Assembly: GCA_916048095.2 (NCBI GenBank)
Contig: OU696570.1
Coordinates: forward strand, 5,571,518 to 5,635,517
DNA length: 64,000 bases
DNA from: Sacculina carcini
Lineage: Eukaryota > Arthropoda > Thecostraca > Sacculinidae
Direction: 5' to 3'
Shown: piece after piece, positions 9,586 to 20,095 of the stretch
Numbering within the stretch: position 1 is the first letter of the stretch
Layout: each line of letters starts with the position of its first letter
Notes under the pieces: generated by a model
What the model was told of the DNA's origin: nothing
What the model saw: the letters and a program-made list of their open reading frames with translations, nothing else
Database searches by the model: none
Program-made: the position numbers and the translations under genes

Positions 9586-10362
9586 ATGTCCAAGTCTGAG
9601 AGTGTTGCTCCTGGTGCGATGGCGTTTGACATCAAACTTATTCCGGAGTTCAGAGGCAATGATGATTGCTCCGTGTCTGAATGGTTCAGCAAGTTGCATT
9701 GGATATGCAGATTGCACAACGTTTCGTTTGTTGCTGCCGTTATCCCACTTCGACTCACAGGAAATGCATACCGAGTGTATGACTAGCTTTCGGATCGAAG
9801 CAAACTTGATGTGGATCAAGTTCAGCGAGCGTTGGTGAAGGCGTTCGAGGTCGATTATTTTTCTGCTTATGATCAGCTGGTGACGCGTCGGCTACAGTCT
9901 AGAGAACCGGTTGACGCGTATCTTGCGGATATAAAACGAATCGCTCAGCTCGCTGGTGGACTGCAGGAAGCAGCGATAAACAGCGCTTTCGTCCACGGTC
10001 TGCCCGACAACGTGCGTCGAACACTCCGTGCCAACGCTCGAATATCAGAAATGACCGTGTATCAGCTGGTGGAGAGCGCTCGCGGAATATTGGCCGACGA
10101 AGAGGCCGCCATTGCAGGTATGTCTTGTTCCACCTCAGTGACGAGTGACCGCCATTGTGGCAGTTGTTCCTGTGTCAATGCCACCAAAGAACAGTCATTC
10201 AAATGCGCACAAACGTGCAATCAGTTGAGTGAGAAAAGCCACAAGTCAAATACGCGTTATAATAGCCGTCATAAGCCGAGAAATGTTTACTGCTTTAAAT
10301 GTGGCGTTAAAGGACATTTTGCTGCACAATGTTCGGGAAACGGACAGCGAGAAGACGCGTGA
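9586..10362 (+). pseudogene. gag: gag of the second LTR element
   Basis: It starts at ATG 9586, 15 bases inside the LTR boundary. The frame is also open from within the LTR at 9514. A single TAG (9784-9786) interrupts an otherwise continuous frame to TGA 10360-10362. The capsid-like part (FRGNDDCSVSEWFSKLHW, then LVTRRLQSREPVDAYLADIK) is followed by a CX2CX4HX4C zinc knuckle (CFKCGVKGHFAAQC). The last 34 bases overlap the protease frame, which lies at -1, with a slippery heptamer at 10335-10341. Confidence 0.88.
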
Positions 10363-10958
10363 GCGTCGGCGTCTTCTTGTTTGCCAATGACGCGTTACCC
10401 ACGACACTCATGCGAGTAAATGATTGTGAGAAATCTGTACTCGTCGACTCAGGCTGTTCCAAGTGCATAATTCATCAGTCGTGTTGTGGTTCATGGGAAC
10501 CATATGTTTGCACTATTGTAACTGTAGACGGCACCAAGCATAGGAGTCTTGGCAGGACAATGGTATGCTTACAAAGTGCTGCTCATTCACCAAAATTTGT
10601 TGAAGCCATGGTTGTCAGCTTCAAACCGTTGAATTTTGAATTTGTGTTGGGTATGAATGGCGTATCGTCCTACGGTGGTGTGTGCATCAGTGGCGAGGGT
10701 AATGTGAGACTTGGTGTGCATTGTGACGCTACAGCAGGAACTCAGTACACGGCTGGAGCGGCTGATGCTTCTGGTGGAATGCCGGGTAAACTGACCGACC
10801 TTGTCATTGAACGACAAGACTTTACAGCAAAGTTCAGTGCTGACAAGAAACAGTGGACAGCTGCGTGGAAATGGGCGGATGGACCGCCACCAGGTGCTCT
10901 AAAAAACAAAGTTCTTGAATACGCCATGAAGCCCAGTGTTCGCATGGACTGCATGTGA
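10329..10958 (+). CDS. Aspartic protease (pro) of the second LTR element
   Basis: Open frame at -1 relative to gag. True translation would begin at the frameshift near 10341, not at the ATG at 10329. The retropepsin active site is LVDSGCSKC (DSG variant) near residue 40, and a FVLGMNGVSSYGG segment corresponds to the later structural motif. The C-terminal third (KQWTAAWKWADGPPPGALKN) already resembles the linker before RT. The frame stops at TGA 10956-10958, where the RT frame begins one base back. No slippery site sits at this second junction, so a small indel is more likely there. Confidence 0.82.
   Translation: MFGKRTARRRVSVGVFLFANDALPTTLMRVNDCEKSVLVDSGCSKCIIHQSCCGSWEPYVCTIVTVDGTKHRSLGRTMVCLQSAAHSPKFVEAMVVSFKPLNFEFVLGMNGVSSYGGVCISGEGNVRLGVHCDATAGTQYTAGAADASGGMPGKLTDLVIERQDFTAKFSADKKQWTAAWKWADGPPPGALKNKVLEYAMKPSVRMDCM
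10335..10393 (+). promoter_or_regulatory. Predicted -1 ribosomal frameshift signal (heptamer, stem, pseudoknot)
   Basis: The heptamer GGGAAAC (10335-10341) is in the required phase in the gag frame (TCG GGA AAC). Six bases later an 11-bp stem begins: 10348-10358 pairs with 10369-10379, with one G-U pair. The loop (10359-10368) contains the gag stop, and its bases 10363-10367 (GCGTC) can pair with 10389-10393 (GACGC), giving an H-type pseudoknot. Moving to -1 enters the protease frame directly. GGGAAAC is an established slippery sequence in some retroviruses. Structure and use here are inferred. Confidence 0.8.
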
Positions 10959-13024
10959 CAGTATTGGACTGGATCAAGCGTGGCTGGCTGCAACGATATG
11001 ATGAACGAGAGCACGGACCTGCGAAAGCGTTGATTCCCCTAATGACTGTGGTTCAAAATAATAAGCAAAAAACCAGGCCAGTCCTTGACTTCAGAGAGCT
11101 CAATGACTTCATAAATCCATTCACTGCCAACAGTGACGTTTGTGCCGACAAAATTCGCCTGTGGAGACGTGTTGGAGGCAGTGCGGTGTTGATCGATTTG
11201 AGGAAGGCTTACTTGCAAATCGCCGTGAGCTCCGACTTGTGGCCTTTTCAAACTGTCAATTTCGAGGGCCGCCGTTTTTGTCTCACTAGACTCGGATTCG
11301 GTCTCAATGTCGCCCCATTGGTGATGCAAGCCGTACTGGAGACTGTGTTGAAACAGGACCCGACCGTGTTTCAGGGTACGTCTTCCTACATCGACGATGT
11401 GCTTGTGAACGCGAATGTCGTTGGAGCGGACAAGGTGGTTGCTCACCTGGAAAAATACGGCCTCGTGTGCAAAGCTCCCGAGCGACTGCGAGACGGCGCT
11501 CGTGTCCTTGGTGTCAGAGTGGACAGCCATGGTCGTCATCTGCGTTGGCGCCGTGACAACTGTGTTGGTGATATACCGGATGTTCTCACACGGCCTAACG
11601 TGTTTTCAGTTTGTGGCAAACTAACAGGGCACATGCCAGTGTGTGGCTGGTTGCGTGCGGCGGCGGCATACATCAAGCGTCGAGCAAATGCTGCAACTGC
11701 AAGCTGGATTGACAAGCTGCGTGATGGTGGAGAAGTCCGCAAAATGCTGAAGGAAATATCGGCCCGTGTGAAAGATGCTGATCCTGCAACTGGACGCTGG
11801 GATGTGGTTGATGGAGACGCCACTGTCTGGACCGATGCTAGTTCATTGGCCATGGTTGCGTTATTGGAGATCGGCGGGTCAGTGATTGAAGACGGGTGCT
11901 GGTTGCGCACTGAGGATGCGGCTCATATTTATATGGCGGAACTCGATGCTGCTGTCAAAGGTGTGAACCTGGCGCTTATTTGGAAGCTGAAAAAATTCCG
12001 TCTAGTTACTGATTCCCGCACAGTCTTCCACTGGATAAGCAACGCATTGAGTGGGCAATCGAGACTTCAAACAAAAGCCGCCAGTGAAATGCTTATTCGC
12101 AGGAGGTTGTCTGTTCTCACGTCTCTGGTGGCAGAATACCAGTTGGACGTTAACGTCGCATTCGTCAGCTCAAGTTGCAATCTGGCGGACCAGCTGACTC
12201 GTGTGCCCACCGCCTGGCTGAGAAAGCAGCCTAATGCAGCCGTGTCAGTGGCAGCAGCAGCGACAGCACCGTGTTCTTCACCGCATGATCCTCTCGCTGT
12301 CGTGCGAGCCGTGCATGAGGCCTCTGGTCACCCTGGTGTGAGGCGAACACTGTATTTCTCGAAGAAGAAAGACCCGTGTGTGAGCAGAAGGATGGCCCAA
12401 ACGGTGGTGAGAAATTGTGATGCATGCCAGTCAGTTGATCCTGCTCCTGTGCGGTGGGCAGCAGGCAAGTTGCACGTAAAGCGCAACTGGCATCGTCTGG
12501 CCATCGACGTGACGCACGCAGGGCTTCACCATTACCTCACTGTGATCGACTGTGGCCCGTCGCGATTCTCACTGTGGCGTCACCTGAGACAGCAAGACAG
12601 TGTGAATGTCATCTTGCACTTGGAGAACATTTTTTATGAGCGCGGTCCACCAGCGGAAGTTCTGGCCGATAACGCAACTGTGTTTCGCAGCGCTGCTTTC
12701 AGAAGCATGCTCAAAAAATGGGGTGTCAATTTGATTTTTCGGTGCGCATATGAGCCCACTGGAAATGCCATCGCTGAGCGCAGCCATCGCACTATCAAAA
12801 CAATCGCTGCTAGGTCGAACTGTTCCGTATCGGAAGCTGTACATTGGTACAACATGACTCCAAAGGACAGCCGCACAGACAGTTCCGCGCCTGCCATGCA
12901 GATATATAAATATCGCGTGCGTTCGCGGCCAATCCCGACGCCGCCACATTCTGGCAACGCTCAAGTTAACAACGCTTCTGTGCGCTGCAAGTCCAAACTT
13001 GGAGATGTTGTGTGGGTTCGGTAG
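10955..13024 (+). CDS. pol: Reverse transcriptase, RNase H and integrase of the second LTR element
   Basis: Open for 689 codons from a GTG. The frame is open from 10919, so the true N-terminus is probably fused to the protease. RT shows RPVLDFRELND, VLIDLRKAYLQIAV, LTRLGFGLNVAPLVMQAVL and an intact catalytic YIDD (SYIDDVLVNA). RNase H follows, with TVWTDASS, a Glu in MAELDAAV and an Asp in LVTDSRT. Integrase has H-H-C-C (HEASGHPG to CDACQ) and catalytic D, D, E in AIDVTHAG, VLADNATVF and GNAIAERSH. The frame stops at TAG 13022-13024 just after GDVVWVR, which is the start of the integrase C-terminal domain. Confidence 0.9.
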   Translation: MTVLDWIKRGWLQRYDEREHGPAKALIPLMTVVQNNKQKTRPVLDFRELNDFINPFTANSDVCADKIRLWRRVGGSAVLIDLRKAYLQIAVSSDLWPFQTVNFEGRRFCLTRLGFGLNVAPLVMQAVLETVLKQDPTVFQGTSSYIDDVLVNANVVGADKVVAHLEKYGLVCKAPERLRDGARVLGVRVDSHGRHLRWRRDNCVGDIPDVLTRPNVFSVCGKLTGHMPVCGWLRAAAAYIKRRANAATASWIDKLRDGGEVRKMLKEISARVKDADPATGRWDVVDGDATVWTDASSLAMVALLEIGGSVIEDGCWLRTEDAAHIYMAELDAAVKGVNLALIWKLKKFRLVTDSRTVFHWISNALSGQSRLQTKAASEMLIRRRLSVLTSLVAEYQLDVNVAFVSSSCNLADQLTRVPTAWLRKQPNAAVSVAAAATAPCSSPHDPLAVVRAVHEASGHPGVRRTLYFSKKKDPCVSRRMAQTVVRNCDACQSVDPAPVRWAAGKLHVKRNWHRLAIDVTHAGLHHYLTVIDCGPSRFSLWRHLRQQDSVNVILHLENIFYERGPPAEVLADNATVFRSAAFRSMLKKWGVNLIFRCAYEPTGNAIAERSHRTIKTIAARSNCSVSEAVHWYNMTPKDSRTDSSAPAMQIYKYRVRSRPIPTPPHSGNAQVNNASVRCKSKLGDVVWVR

Positions 13025-13360
13025 CGAGGTGCAAGTTGTCACACCAGGTCACACATCGGCACTGTGACTGGTGTGACCTCTCAGCTCAGCGTCAAAGTCG
13101 ACGGAGTGCCTCGTCACGTGAGAAGTCTGAGGCCGTGCAATCGACGCGTGGCTGTCAATGTGCCGCCTGGTGTGCAGCAGCAGCAGCAGCAGGAAGAAGA
13201 GCGTCGTCCGGCTCTCGTGACAATTCCGCCTGCTGCAGTTCAGCCTGAAAGAGTTGTTGAACCGGTGCAGATGAATGAACAACCGAATGACTTGCCTAGT
13301 CGCTCTGCTGTGCGTTTATTACGGGCCAATCCTGCGCCGCGTCAATTATTTCAATATTGA
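13025..13360 (+). pseudogene. pol: Integrase tail of the second LTR element after a TAG
   Basis: Same frame as pol and open to TGA at 13358-13360. It contains SQLSVKVDGVPRHVRSLRP, which continues the integrase C-terminal domain broken by the TAG at 13022-13024, then a low-complexity run of Gln/Glu and a Pro-rich end. A CAG-rich stretch (13177-13194) encodes the Gln run. Confidence 0.75.
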
Positions 13361-13566
13361 TGTTCATGCTATTGTGTGAGTGCGTGTGAGTATACATGTG
13401 TGAGTGCGTGTTCAGTCGATACGCATTTGTCATTGTTATTGTCATTCGTCATACAATGGCGTTTCCACTTTACCGCATGTTTGTCTGTGGAGCGTTTCCA
13501 CTTTACCGCATCTTGTAGATTTATACGTTTAGTTGGCTCTTGAAGCCAGGTGTACATGTATTGTTA
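13361..13566 (+). other. Untranslated 3' segment of the second LTR element with a 19-bp direct repeat
   Basis: CGTTTCCACTTTACCGCAT occurs at 13460-13478 and again at 13493-13511. No ORF or polypurine tract was recognised. Confidence 0.6.
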
Positions 13567-13579
13567 TGTGCATGGAGTG

Positions 13580-13616
<37 letters not shown>

Positions 13617-13777
13617 CGCGTTTGTGCTCGTGTTGTGTACTATATTTGTATGTATGTATGTATGTATGTACTAGTATGACTGACACGCCGTGAATTGTTC
13701 ATGCCCGCGGCGGCGGCGAGTGACCGACTCGCTGCTGATTGGTTGTTGCGGCGGGTGAGGCTTTGTGTGTGTGTTTG

Positions 13778-13812
<35 letters not shown>

Positions 13813-13904
13813 GTGTCACGGTGTGAGCGAGGAGTCGTGTTGGTGGTTTGACTGTTGGAGGAGATACTGTTCCATGCGAGTTGAGCGTCTGTGCGTTTAT
13901 TACA
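13567..13904 (+). repeat. 3' LTR of the second LTR element
   Basis: Partner of 9271-9570. The (GT)n tracts are longer, and the last bases are TTTATTACA. The sequence just before it is not a clear polypurine tract. Confidence 0.9.
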
Positions 13905-14205
13905 AAAATATACCAAATTAAAAAAGAAAATGAAAACTCCTAAGTGTCTTACTCAATAGAAAAGTCCAAGTGTGAATATTTTTATTTTGACATAATATTT
14001 TCCCTCAACCCGCCTCATACATAAACCCACCCATTGTGCGGAATAATTCAAAACACAAACACGTAACAAACAATGTAAATTCTAGCATGTAGACCCGCTC
14101 GTCGTGCGAAACAGTTCATACTATTAAATTTGTATTCAATTCATAAGAGAACAGGAATATGAATTCAAAAAGAGTGGAGTAAACCCATAAAAATGTCTAA
14201 ATATC
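13905..14205 (+). repeat. R1 block remnant right of the second LTR element
   Basis: AT-rich sequence with R1 boxes (about 13990-14110), continuing the family seen at 8449-9270. The LTR element therefore sits inside an R1 block. Confidence 0.75.
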
Positions 14206-15480
14206 TAAATTATTTTGTGGAACACAAAATTCTCTACACAGTAGTATATTCCTGTGTAATCGCAAGTACGTAAATTGTGATTCGACTTCAGTGAAATTAT
14301 ATCAGTGTATATTCATGTGTAAGTGCGCATAATATATGTCAAATTGGCAACATGACATTTTTAATTTACACCGCCGTAACTTCCTTCAGATACACAAAAT
14401 TTCTAGCACGATGGTATAATTTATTTTTATGTATAACAAACAGTTACTGAGAAATAGTAGAAAAATGAATTAATTTTAGTCTCCCGGTGTTCTAGTGTAA
14501 TTTTGGATGTATTTGAGAATTTTGCCAATTTTACACGTTTTTTGTATCATTTGTGGGTATAAAGTATAGCTTATATTGTAGAACACAAAATTCTCTACAC
14601 AGTAGTATATTCCTGTGTAATCGCAAGTACGCAAAATAGCTGTCAAATTGGCAATATGTCCGTTTGACTTTACACCCCCGTAACTTCCTTCAGATACACT
14701 TTGGAAAATTACAAATTATACCGTATTGTAGAAAACAAGATTTCTAGCACGATGGTATAATTTATTGTAATGTGTGACAAATAGTTCTTGAGAAATAGGT
14801 GGAAAAATGAATTAATTTTAGTCGCCCGGTGCTCAAGTGTAATTTTGGATGCTAATTTTGGATGGACTTTTTTTGTGCTAAATTTGCCTTTTTGCCTTTT
14901 TTCATTTAAATTTCACACCGCCGCAACTTTTTTTTAATACATTTTGTAAAAATAAAAATTTTACCGTGTTGTAAAACAGAATTCCCAGCATGATGGTATT
15001 ATTTATTTAGGTGTGTGATAATTAGTTTTTGATAAATAGAGAAGAACGTATAGAAAATCGGACGCGTTGAGTTTAAATAAAATTTTGAATGTAGATTGGA
15101 TTTTTTTTCATTTTACATCTTTTATATTCAATTTTTGGATATGAATTAAAATTTGTTGAGTAGAACAGAAAATTTTCTACACAGTTGTATAACTTGTATA
15201 GTTGTACCATTGCTGGTTTAAGAAGAGTAGTCTTCAGAATATTGACCAAAATTTTCGCATTTTTCAGGATTCATTTAGTCTTTTCACCGCTATAACTTTT
15301 ATCTTTCATTTTTAAAATTAAAAATTAAACCTACAGTGTAGACAAAAAATTTTTCAACATGATGGTATAAATTTTTAGCGGGTGCGCCAAGTGATAGCCT
15401 AGTAGCAGTTGATAGAAAATGGACCAAGAAGGCTGGGACAGACAGACAGACAGACAGACACACAGGGAACTATACAAGAA
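14206..15480 (+). repeat. R2 satellite-like block, forward
   Basis: Diverged R2 half-units share the core TGTAGAANACAAAATT and CACNNTNGTATAATTTAT. The block ends with the family's fixed junction: a GGTATAAATTTTTAGCGGG segment, GAAAATGGACCAAG, and an (ACAG)n tract at 15439-15470 leading into R1. Confidence 0.8.
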
Positions 15481-16757
15481 CCTATATTTAAATGGAATTA
15501 ATGAAAATTCTAAATTTCATTTTTTATGTTTATTTTGACAAAATATGATCCCTCAACCCGCCTCATATTGGAACCCGCCCGTCGTACGGAATAATTCAGA
15601 GCTCGAATACGATCCGGAAATAGTTCAACCTGTAAATACGTTCACCAATAAAACTCTAAATGTGAATATTTATGTTTTTACTTTGACAAAATATTATCCC
15701 TCAATCCGCCTCATATTTGAACCTGCCCGTCGTGCGGAATAATTCAGAACACAAAGACGTAACAAACAATGAAAATTCTAGCATGTAAACCCGCCCGTCG
15801 TGCGGAACAGTTCATACTATTAAATTTGTATTCAATTCATAAGAGAAAAGGAATATGAATTAAAAAATAAAAGAGTAAACCCATAAAAAATCCAAATTTT
15901 TATATTTTTGTATTATTTTCACAAAATATTATCCTCAGCCCGCCTCATATTTAAAACCGCCCGTGGTGCGGAATAATTCAAAATTCAGATACGAAATAAT
16001 GAAAATTTACTTAACTTTTTTATCATAATGTTAACAAAATATATATATAAATTAGCATCATCTAGCATGGAAACCCACCCGTTTTGCAGAACAATTAATA
16101 AAGTAAAATAAAAAAATTGCCTCAACCCGCCTCATATATAAACCCACACCGGGACATTATTATCTCATAAACATGATCCATCGCTTCGTTTACGTTGGAA
16201 GCCCCTGATCAATACCATTGAGCCCGCGCAGTTAGGTCACCTCATATTCAAGCATACATACACAGAGACAGACAGATAATTTCTTTTATTTATATACTAG
16301 CATTTAAACCCGCCCGTTGTGCGGAACAATTCATAAAGTTAAATTCATATTTAATTAGTAAACATATTGCAAATTAAAAAAGATTATAGTAAATCCATAT
16401 AAATCCTAATTAATTGAAAAGTCTAAACTTCATTATTTTTTATTGTTAATTTGACAAAATAATATCCCTCAACCCGCCTCATATTTAAACCCGCCCGTCG
16501 TCCGGAATAATTCAGAACTCGAACACGATCCGTTCTGGACCTTGAAGTCAAATCCGTTAGTTTTGTATATGAACTCGTTTTACACGGTGAAATTAAACGT
16601 TCTATTGTCTACAGTTGATGCCCCCGGGACATTATTATCTCATAAACATGATCCATCGCTTCGTTTACGTTTGAAGCCCCCGATCTATACCATTGAGCCC
16701 GCGCAGTTAGGTCACCTCATATTCAAGCATACACGCACACAGACAGACAGATAATTT

Positions 16758-16824
<67 letters not shown>

Positions 16825-17880
16825 TTTAAATTTGACAAAATATTATCCCTCAATCCGCCTCATATTTGAACCTGCCCGTCGTGCGGAATAATTCAGAACA
16901 CAAACACATAACAAACAATGGAAATTCTAGCATATAAACCGGCCCGTCGTGCGGAACAATTCATACCATTAAATTTGTGTTCAATTTATAAGAGAAAATA
17001 AATATGAATTAATGAAGAAAGGAGTAAACCCATAAAAAGTTTAAATTTCTATATTTTTATATTATTTTCACAAAATAGTTTGCCTAAACCGCCTCATATT
17101 TAAACCTGCCCGTCGTGCTGAATAATTCAGAACTCAGACACAAAACAATGAAAAATGACTAATATTTTTATCATACTGTTTTCAAAATATATTTATAACT
17201 TAACATCACCCTCTAGCATTAAAACCCGCCCGTTGAGCAGAACAATAAATAAAGTATAATGAATATTGAATTAATAAAAAACGATTATAAATTAAAAAAT
17301 AAAAAGTAAACCCGTACAAAGTCTTAATCAATAGAAAAGTCTAAATATGAATGTTTTTATTTTAGATGTGGCAAAATATTTTCCCTCCAACAGCCTCGTA
17401 TTTAAACCCGCCCGTCGTGCGGGACTATAAATAAAATATAATGAATCAAAAAGCAAAAAACTTATCCAATAGAAAAATATATATTTGTAAATTCTTGTTT
17501 TAATTATTGACGAAGTTTTTTCTCTCAACACTGCTCAAATTCACACCCGTCCTTCGTGTGTAGTCATTCAGAAGTGTAACACTATCAATACAATGAAACC
17601 TTCTGTCGTCTCTATAATTCCAGATTTATGCTTTCGCTAAAACAGCATATGAATATAGTTGGCATTGCATGATATTACAACCCATATCCTTATGCAACTT
17701 AAGCGTATGCAGCTTGAAATTATATCAATTAAATTACACAGTAAAATTCAGTAGTTTACTTTGTTCCCAGTAGCATTTTACCCGCCCGTCGTGCGGAACA
17801 ATTCATGTGTAAATATTGAGGACAATATAGCCTTTCTATTCAGTATAATGTATCATTAATTAAACTGTACGCAATAAAAC
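15481..17880 (+). repeat. R1 repeat block, forward, with a (TA)n tract
   Basis: At least eight boxes of the form CCCGCCCGTCGTGCGGAA alternate between two contexts: after CTCAACCCGCCTCATATTT and before TAATTCAGAAC, or after CTAGCATNNAAA and before CAATTCAT. A (TA)n tract at 16760-16821 follows an ACAGACAGACAG run. The intervening DNA is AT-rich and non-coding. Confidence 0.85.
16760..16821. repeat. (TA)n microsatellite within R1
   Basis: Uninterrupted TA dinucleotides directly after the CAGA-rich run. Confidence 0.95.
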
Positions 17881-20095
17881 CACACCATCCATGCTTGGAG
17901 CTAATATGATGCATTCTTAATTGTGATTGGGCTTCAGTGAAATTTAATCAGTGTGTACTCCTCTGTAATCGCAAGTGCGCATAATAGCTGTCAAATTGGC
18001 AATATGTCCTTTTGACTTTACACCGCCGTAACTTCCTTCAGATACACTTTGGCAAATTATACCGCATCGTAGAAAACAAAATTTCTAGCACGATGGTGTA
18101 ATTTATTTTCATGTGTAACGAATAGTTACTGAGAAATAGTAGAAAAAATAATTAATTTTAGTCGACCGGTGTTCAAGTGTAATTTTGGATGTATTTGAGA
18201 ATTTGTCCAATTTTACACGTTTTTTGTATCATTTGTGGGTATAAATTATAGCTTATCTTGTAGAACACAAAATTATCTACACTGTAGTATATTCCTGTGT
18301 AATCGCAAGTGCGTAAATTGTGATTGGACTTCAGTGAAATTAAATCAGTGTATATTCATGTGTAATCGCATGTGCGCATAATAGCTGTCAAATTGGCAAC
18401 ATGACAATTTGAATTTACACCGCCGTTACTTCCTTCAGATATACTTTGGAAAATTACAAGTTATACCGTATTGTAGAAAACAAGATTTCTAGCACGATGG
18501 TATAATTTATTTTTATGTATAACAAATAGTTACTGAGAAAGAGTAGAAAAATGAATTAATTTTATTCGCCCGGTGTTCAAGTGTAATTTTGGATGTATTT
18601 GATAATTTTCCCAATTTTACACGTTTTTTGTATAATTTGTGGGTATACATTATAGCTTATCTTGTAGAACACAAAATTCTCTACACTGTAGTATATTCCT
18701 GTGTAATCGCAAGGGCGTAAATTGTGATTGGACTTCAGTGAAATTAAATCAGTGTATATTCATGTGTAATCGCAAGTGCGCATAATAGCTGTCAAATTGG
18801 CAACATGACATTTTGACCTTACACCGCCGTAACTTCCTTCAGATACACTTTGGAAAATTACAAATTATACCGTATTGTAGAAAAAAAGATTTCTAGCACG
18901 ATGGTTTGATTCATTTTTTATGTATAACAAATGGTTACTGAATAAATAGTAGAAAAATGAATTAATTTTAGTCGCCGGTGTTCAAGTGTAATTTTGGATG
19001 TATTTGAGAATTTTGCCTATTTTACACGTTTTTTGTATCATTTGTGGGTATAAATTATAGCTTATCTTGTAGAACACAAAATTCTCTACACTGTAGTATA
19101 TTCCTGTGTAATCGCAAGTGCGTAAATTGTGATTGGACTTCAGTGAAATTAAATCAGTGTATATTCATGTGTAATCGCATGTGCGCATAATAGCTGTCAA
19201 ATTGGCAACATGACAATTTGAATTTACACCGCCGTTACTTCCTTCAGATACACTTTGGAAAATTAAAAATTATACCGTATTGTAGAAAACAAGATTTATA
19301 GCACGATGGTATACTTTATTTTAACGTGTGACAAATAGTTATTGAGGAATAGGTAGAAAAATGAATAAATTTTAGTCGCGCGGTGTTCAAGTGCAATTTT
19401 GGATGTATTTGAAATTTTTTCCAATTTTACACGGCTTTTGTATCATTTGTGGGTATAAATTATAACTTTTCTTGTAGAACACAAAATTATCTACACAATA
19501 GTATAATTTAAATAGCTGTACCATTGCAGGTTTATGAGGAATAGATAGCGAAATATTTACCAAAATATTCACGTTTTTTTGTGCTAATTTTGCCTTTTTG
19601 AATTTGTCATTTACACTTCACACCGCCTTAACTTTTTTTTAATACACCTTGAAAAATAAAAAATTATACCGTGTTGTAGAAAACAAAATTTCCAGCATGA
19701 TGGTATAATATATTTAGATGTGTGATAATTAGTTTTTGAGAAATAGAGAAAAAAGTATAGAAAATCGGACGCGTGGAGTTTGAATAAAATTTTCAATGTA
19801 GATTGAATTTTTTTCCATTTCACATGTTTTATATTCAATTTTTGGGTGTACATTATAGTTTGTTGAGTAGAACACAAAAGTGCTACACAGTGGTATAGTT
19901 TGTATAGTTGTACCATTGCTGGTTTAGGAGGAGTAGTCTACAGAAAATTGACCAAAATTTTCGCATTTTTCAGGGTTCATTTTGTATTTTCACCGCTATA
20001 AAGTTTTTTGGTTTATTTTTTAAAATTTAAAATTTAGCATATCGTGTAGACAAGAACATTTCCAACGTAATGGTATAAATTGTTGGCGGGTTGGG
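17881..20095 (+). repeat. R2 tandem array with 404-405 bp period, forward
   Basis: The anchor CGGTGTTCAAG starts at 18167, 18571, 18976 and 19381, giving spacings of 404, 405 and 405. Each unit holds two related half-units: TGTAGAAAACAAG-type cores at 18472 and 18876 alternate with a TGTAGAACACAA-type core at 18663 (spacings 191 and 213). The array ends with a diverged unit and switches to inverted R1 at about 20096. Confidence 0.92.

Larger units (their letters stand above)
9271..13904 (+). mobile_element. Second LTR retrotransposon, plus strand, mildly decayed
   Basis: Direct repeats of 300 bp (9271-9570) and 338 bp (13567-13904) start TGTGCATGG and end TTACA. Their length difference is mostly in (GT)n runs. 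Between them lie gag with a CCHC knuckle, a DSG aspartic protease in the -1 frame, then RT, RNase H and integrase in that order. No clear target duplication was found, and no tRNA-type primer site follows the left LTR. Disruptions are TAG 9784-9786 in gag, a frame change near 10945 between protease and RT, and TAG 13022-13024 in the integrase tail. RT-RNase H-IN order excludes Ty1/copia. Ty3/gypsy-like versus BEL/Pao-like could not be settled by eye. Confidence 0.9.

Noticed and set aside
10901..10907. AAAAAAC slippery heptamer in phase with the protease frame, possibly a second -1 shift into pol
   Set aside because: The -1 frame meets TGA at 10916-10918 before joining the pol frame, and no stem was seen after it. 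A small indel near 10945 explains the frame change better.
13671..13921. ORFs of Cys-Val or His-Thr repeats in the right LTR of the second element
   Set aside because: Translations of (GT)n microsatellite.
15481..17880. CRISPR-like impression of short conserved boxes separated by spacers
   Set aside because: Spacing is irregular (roughly 100-350 bases), spacers are related to each other, no cas genes are present, and the context is eukaryotic transposon DNA.
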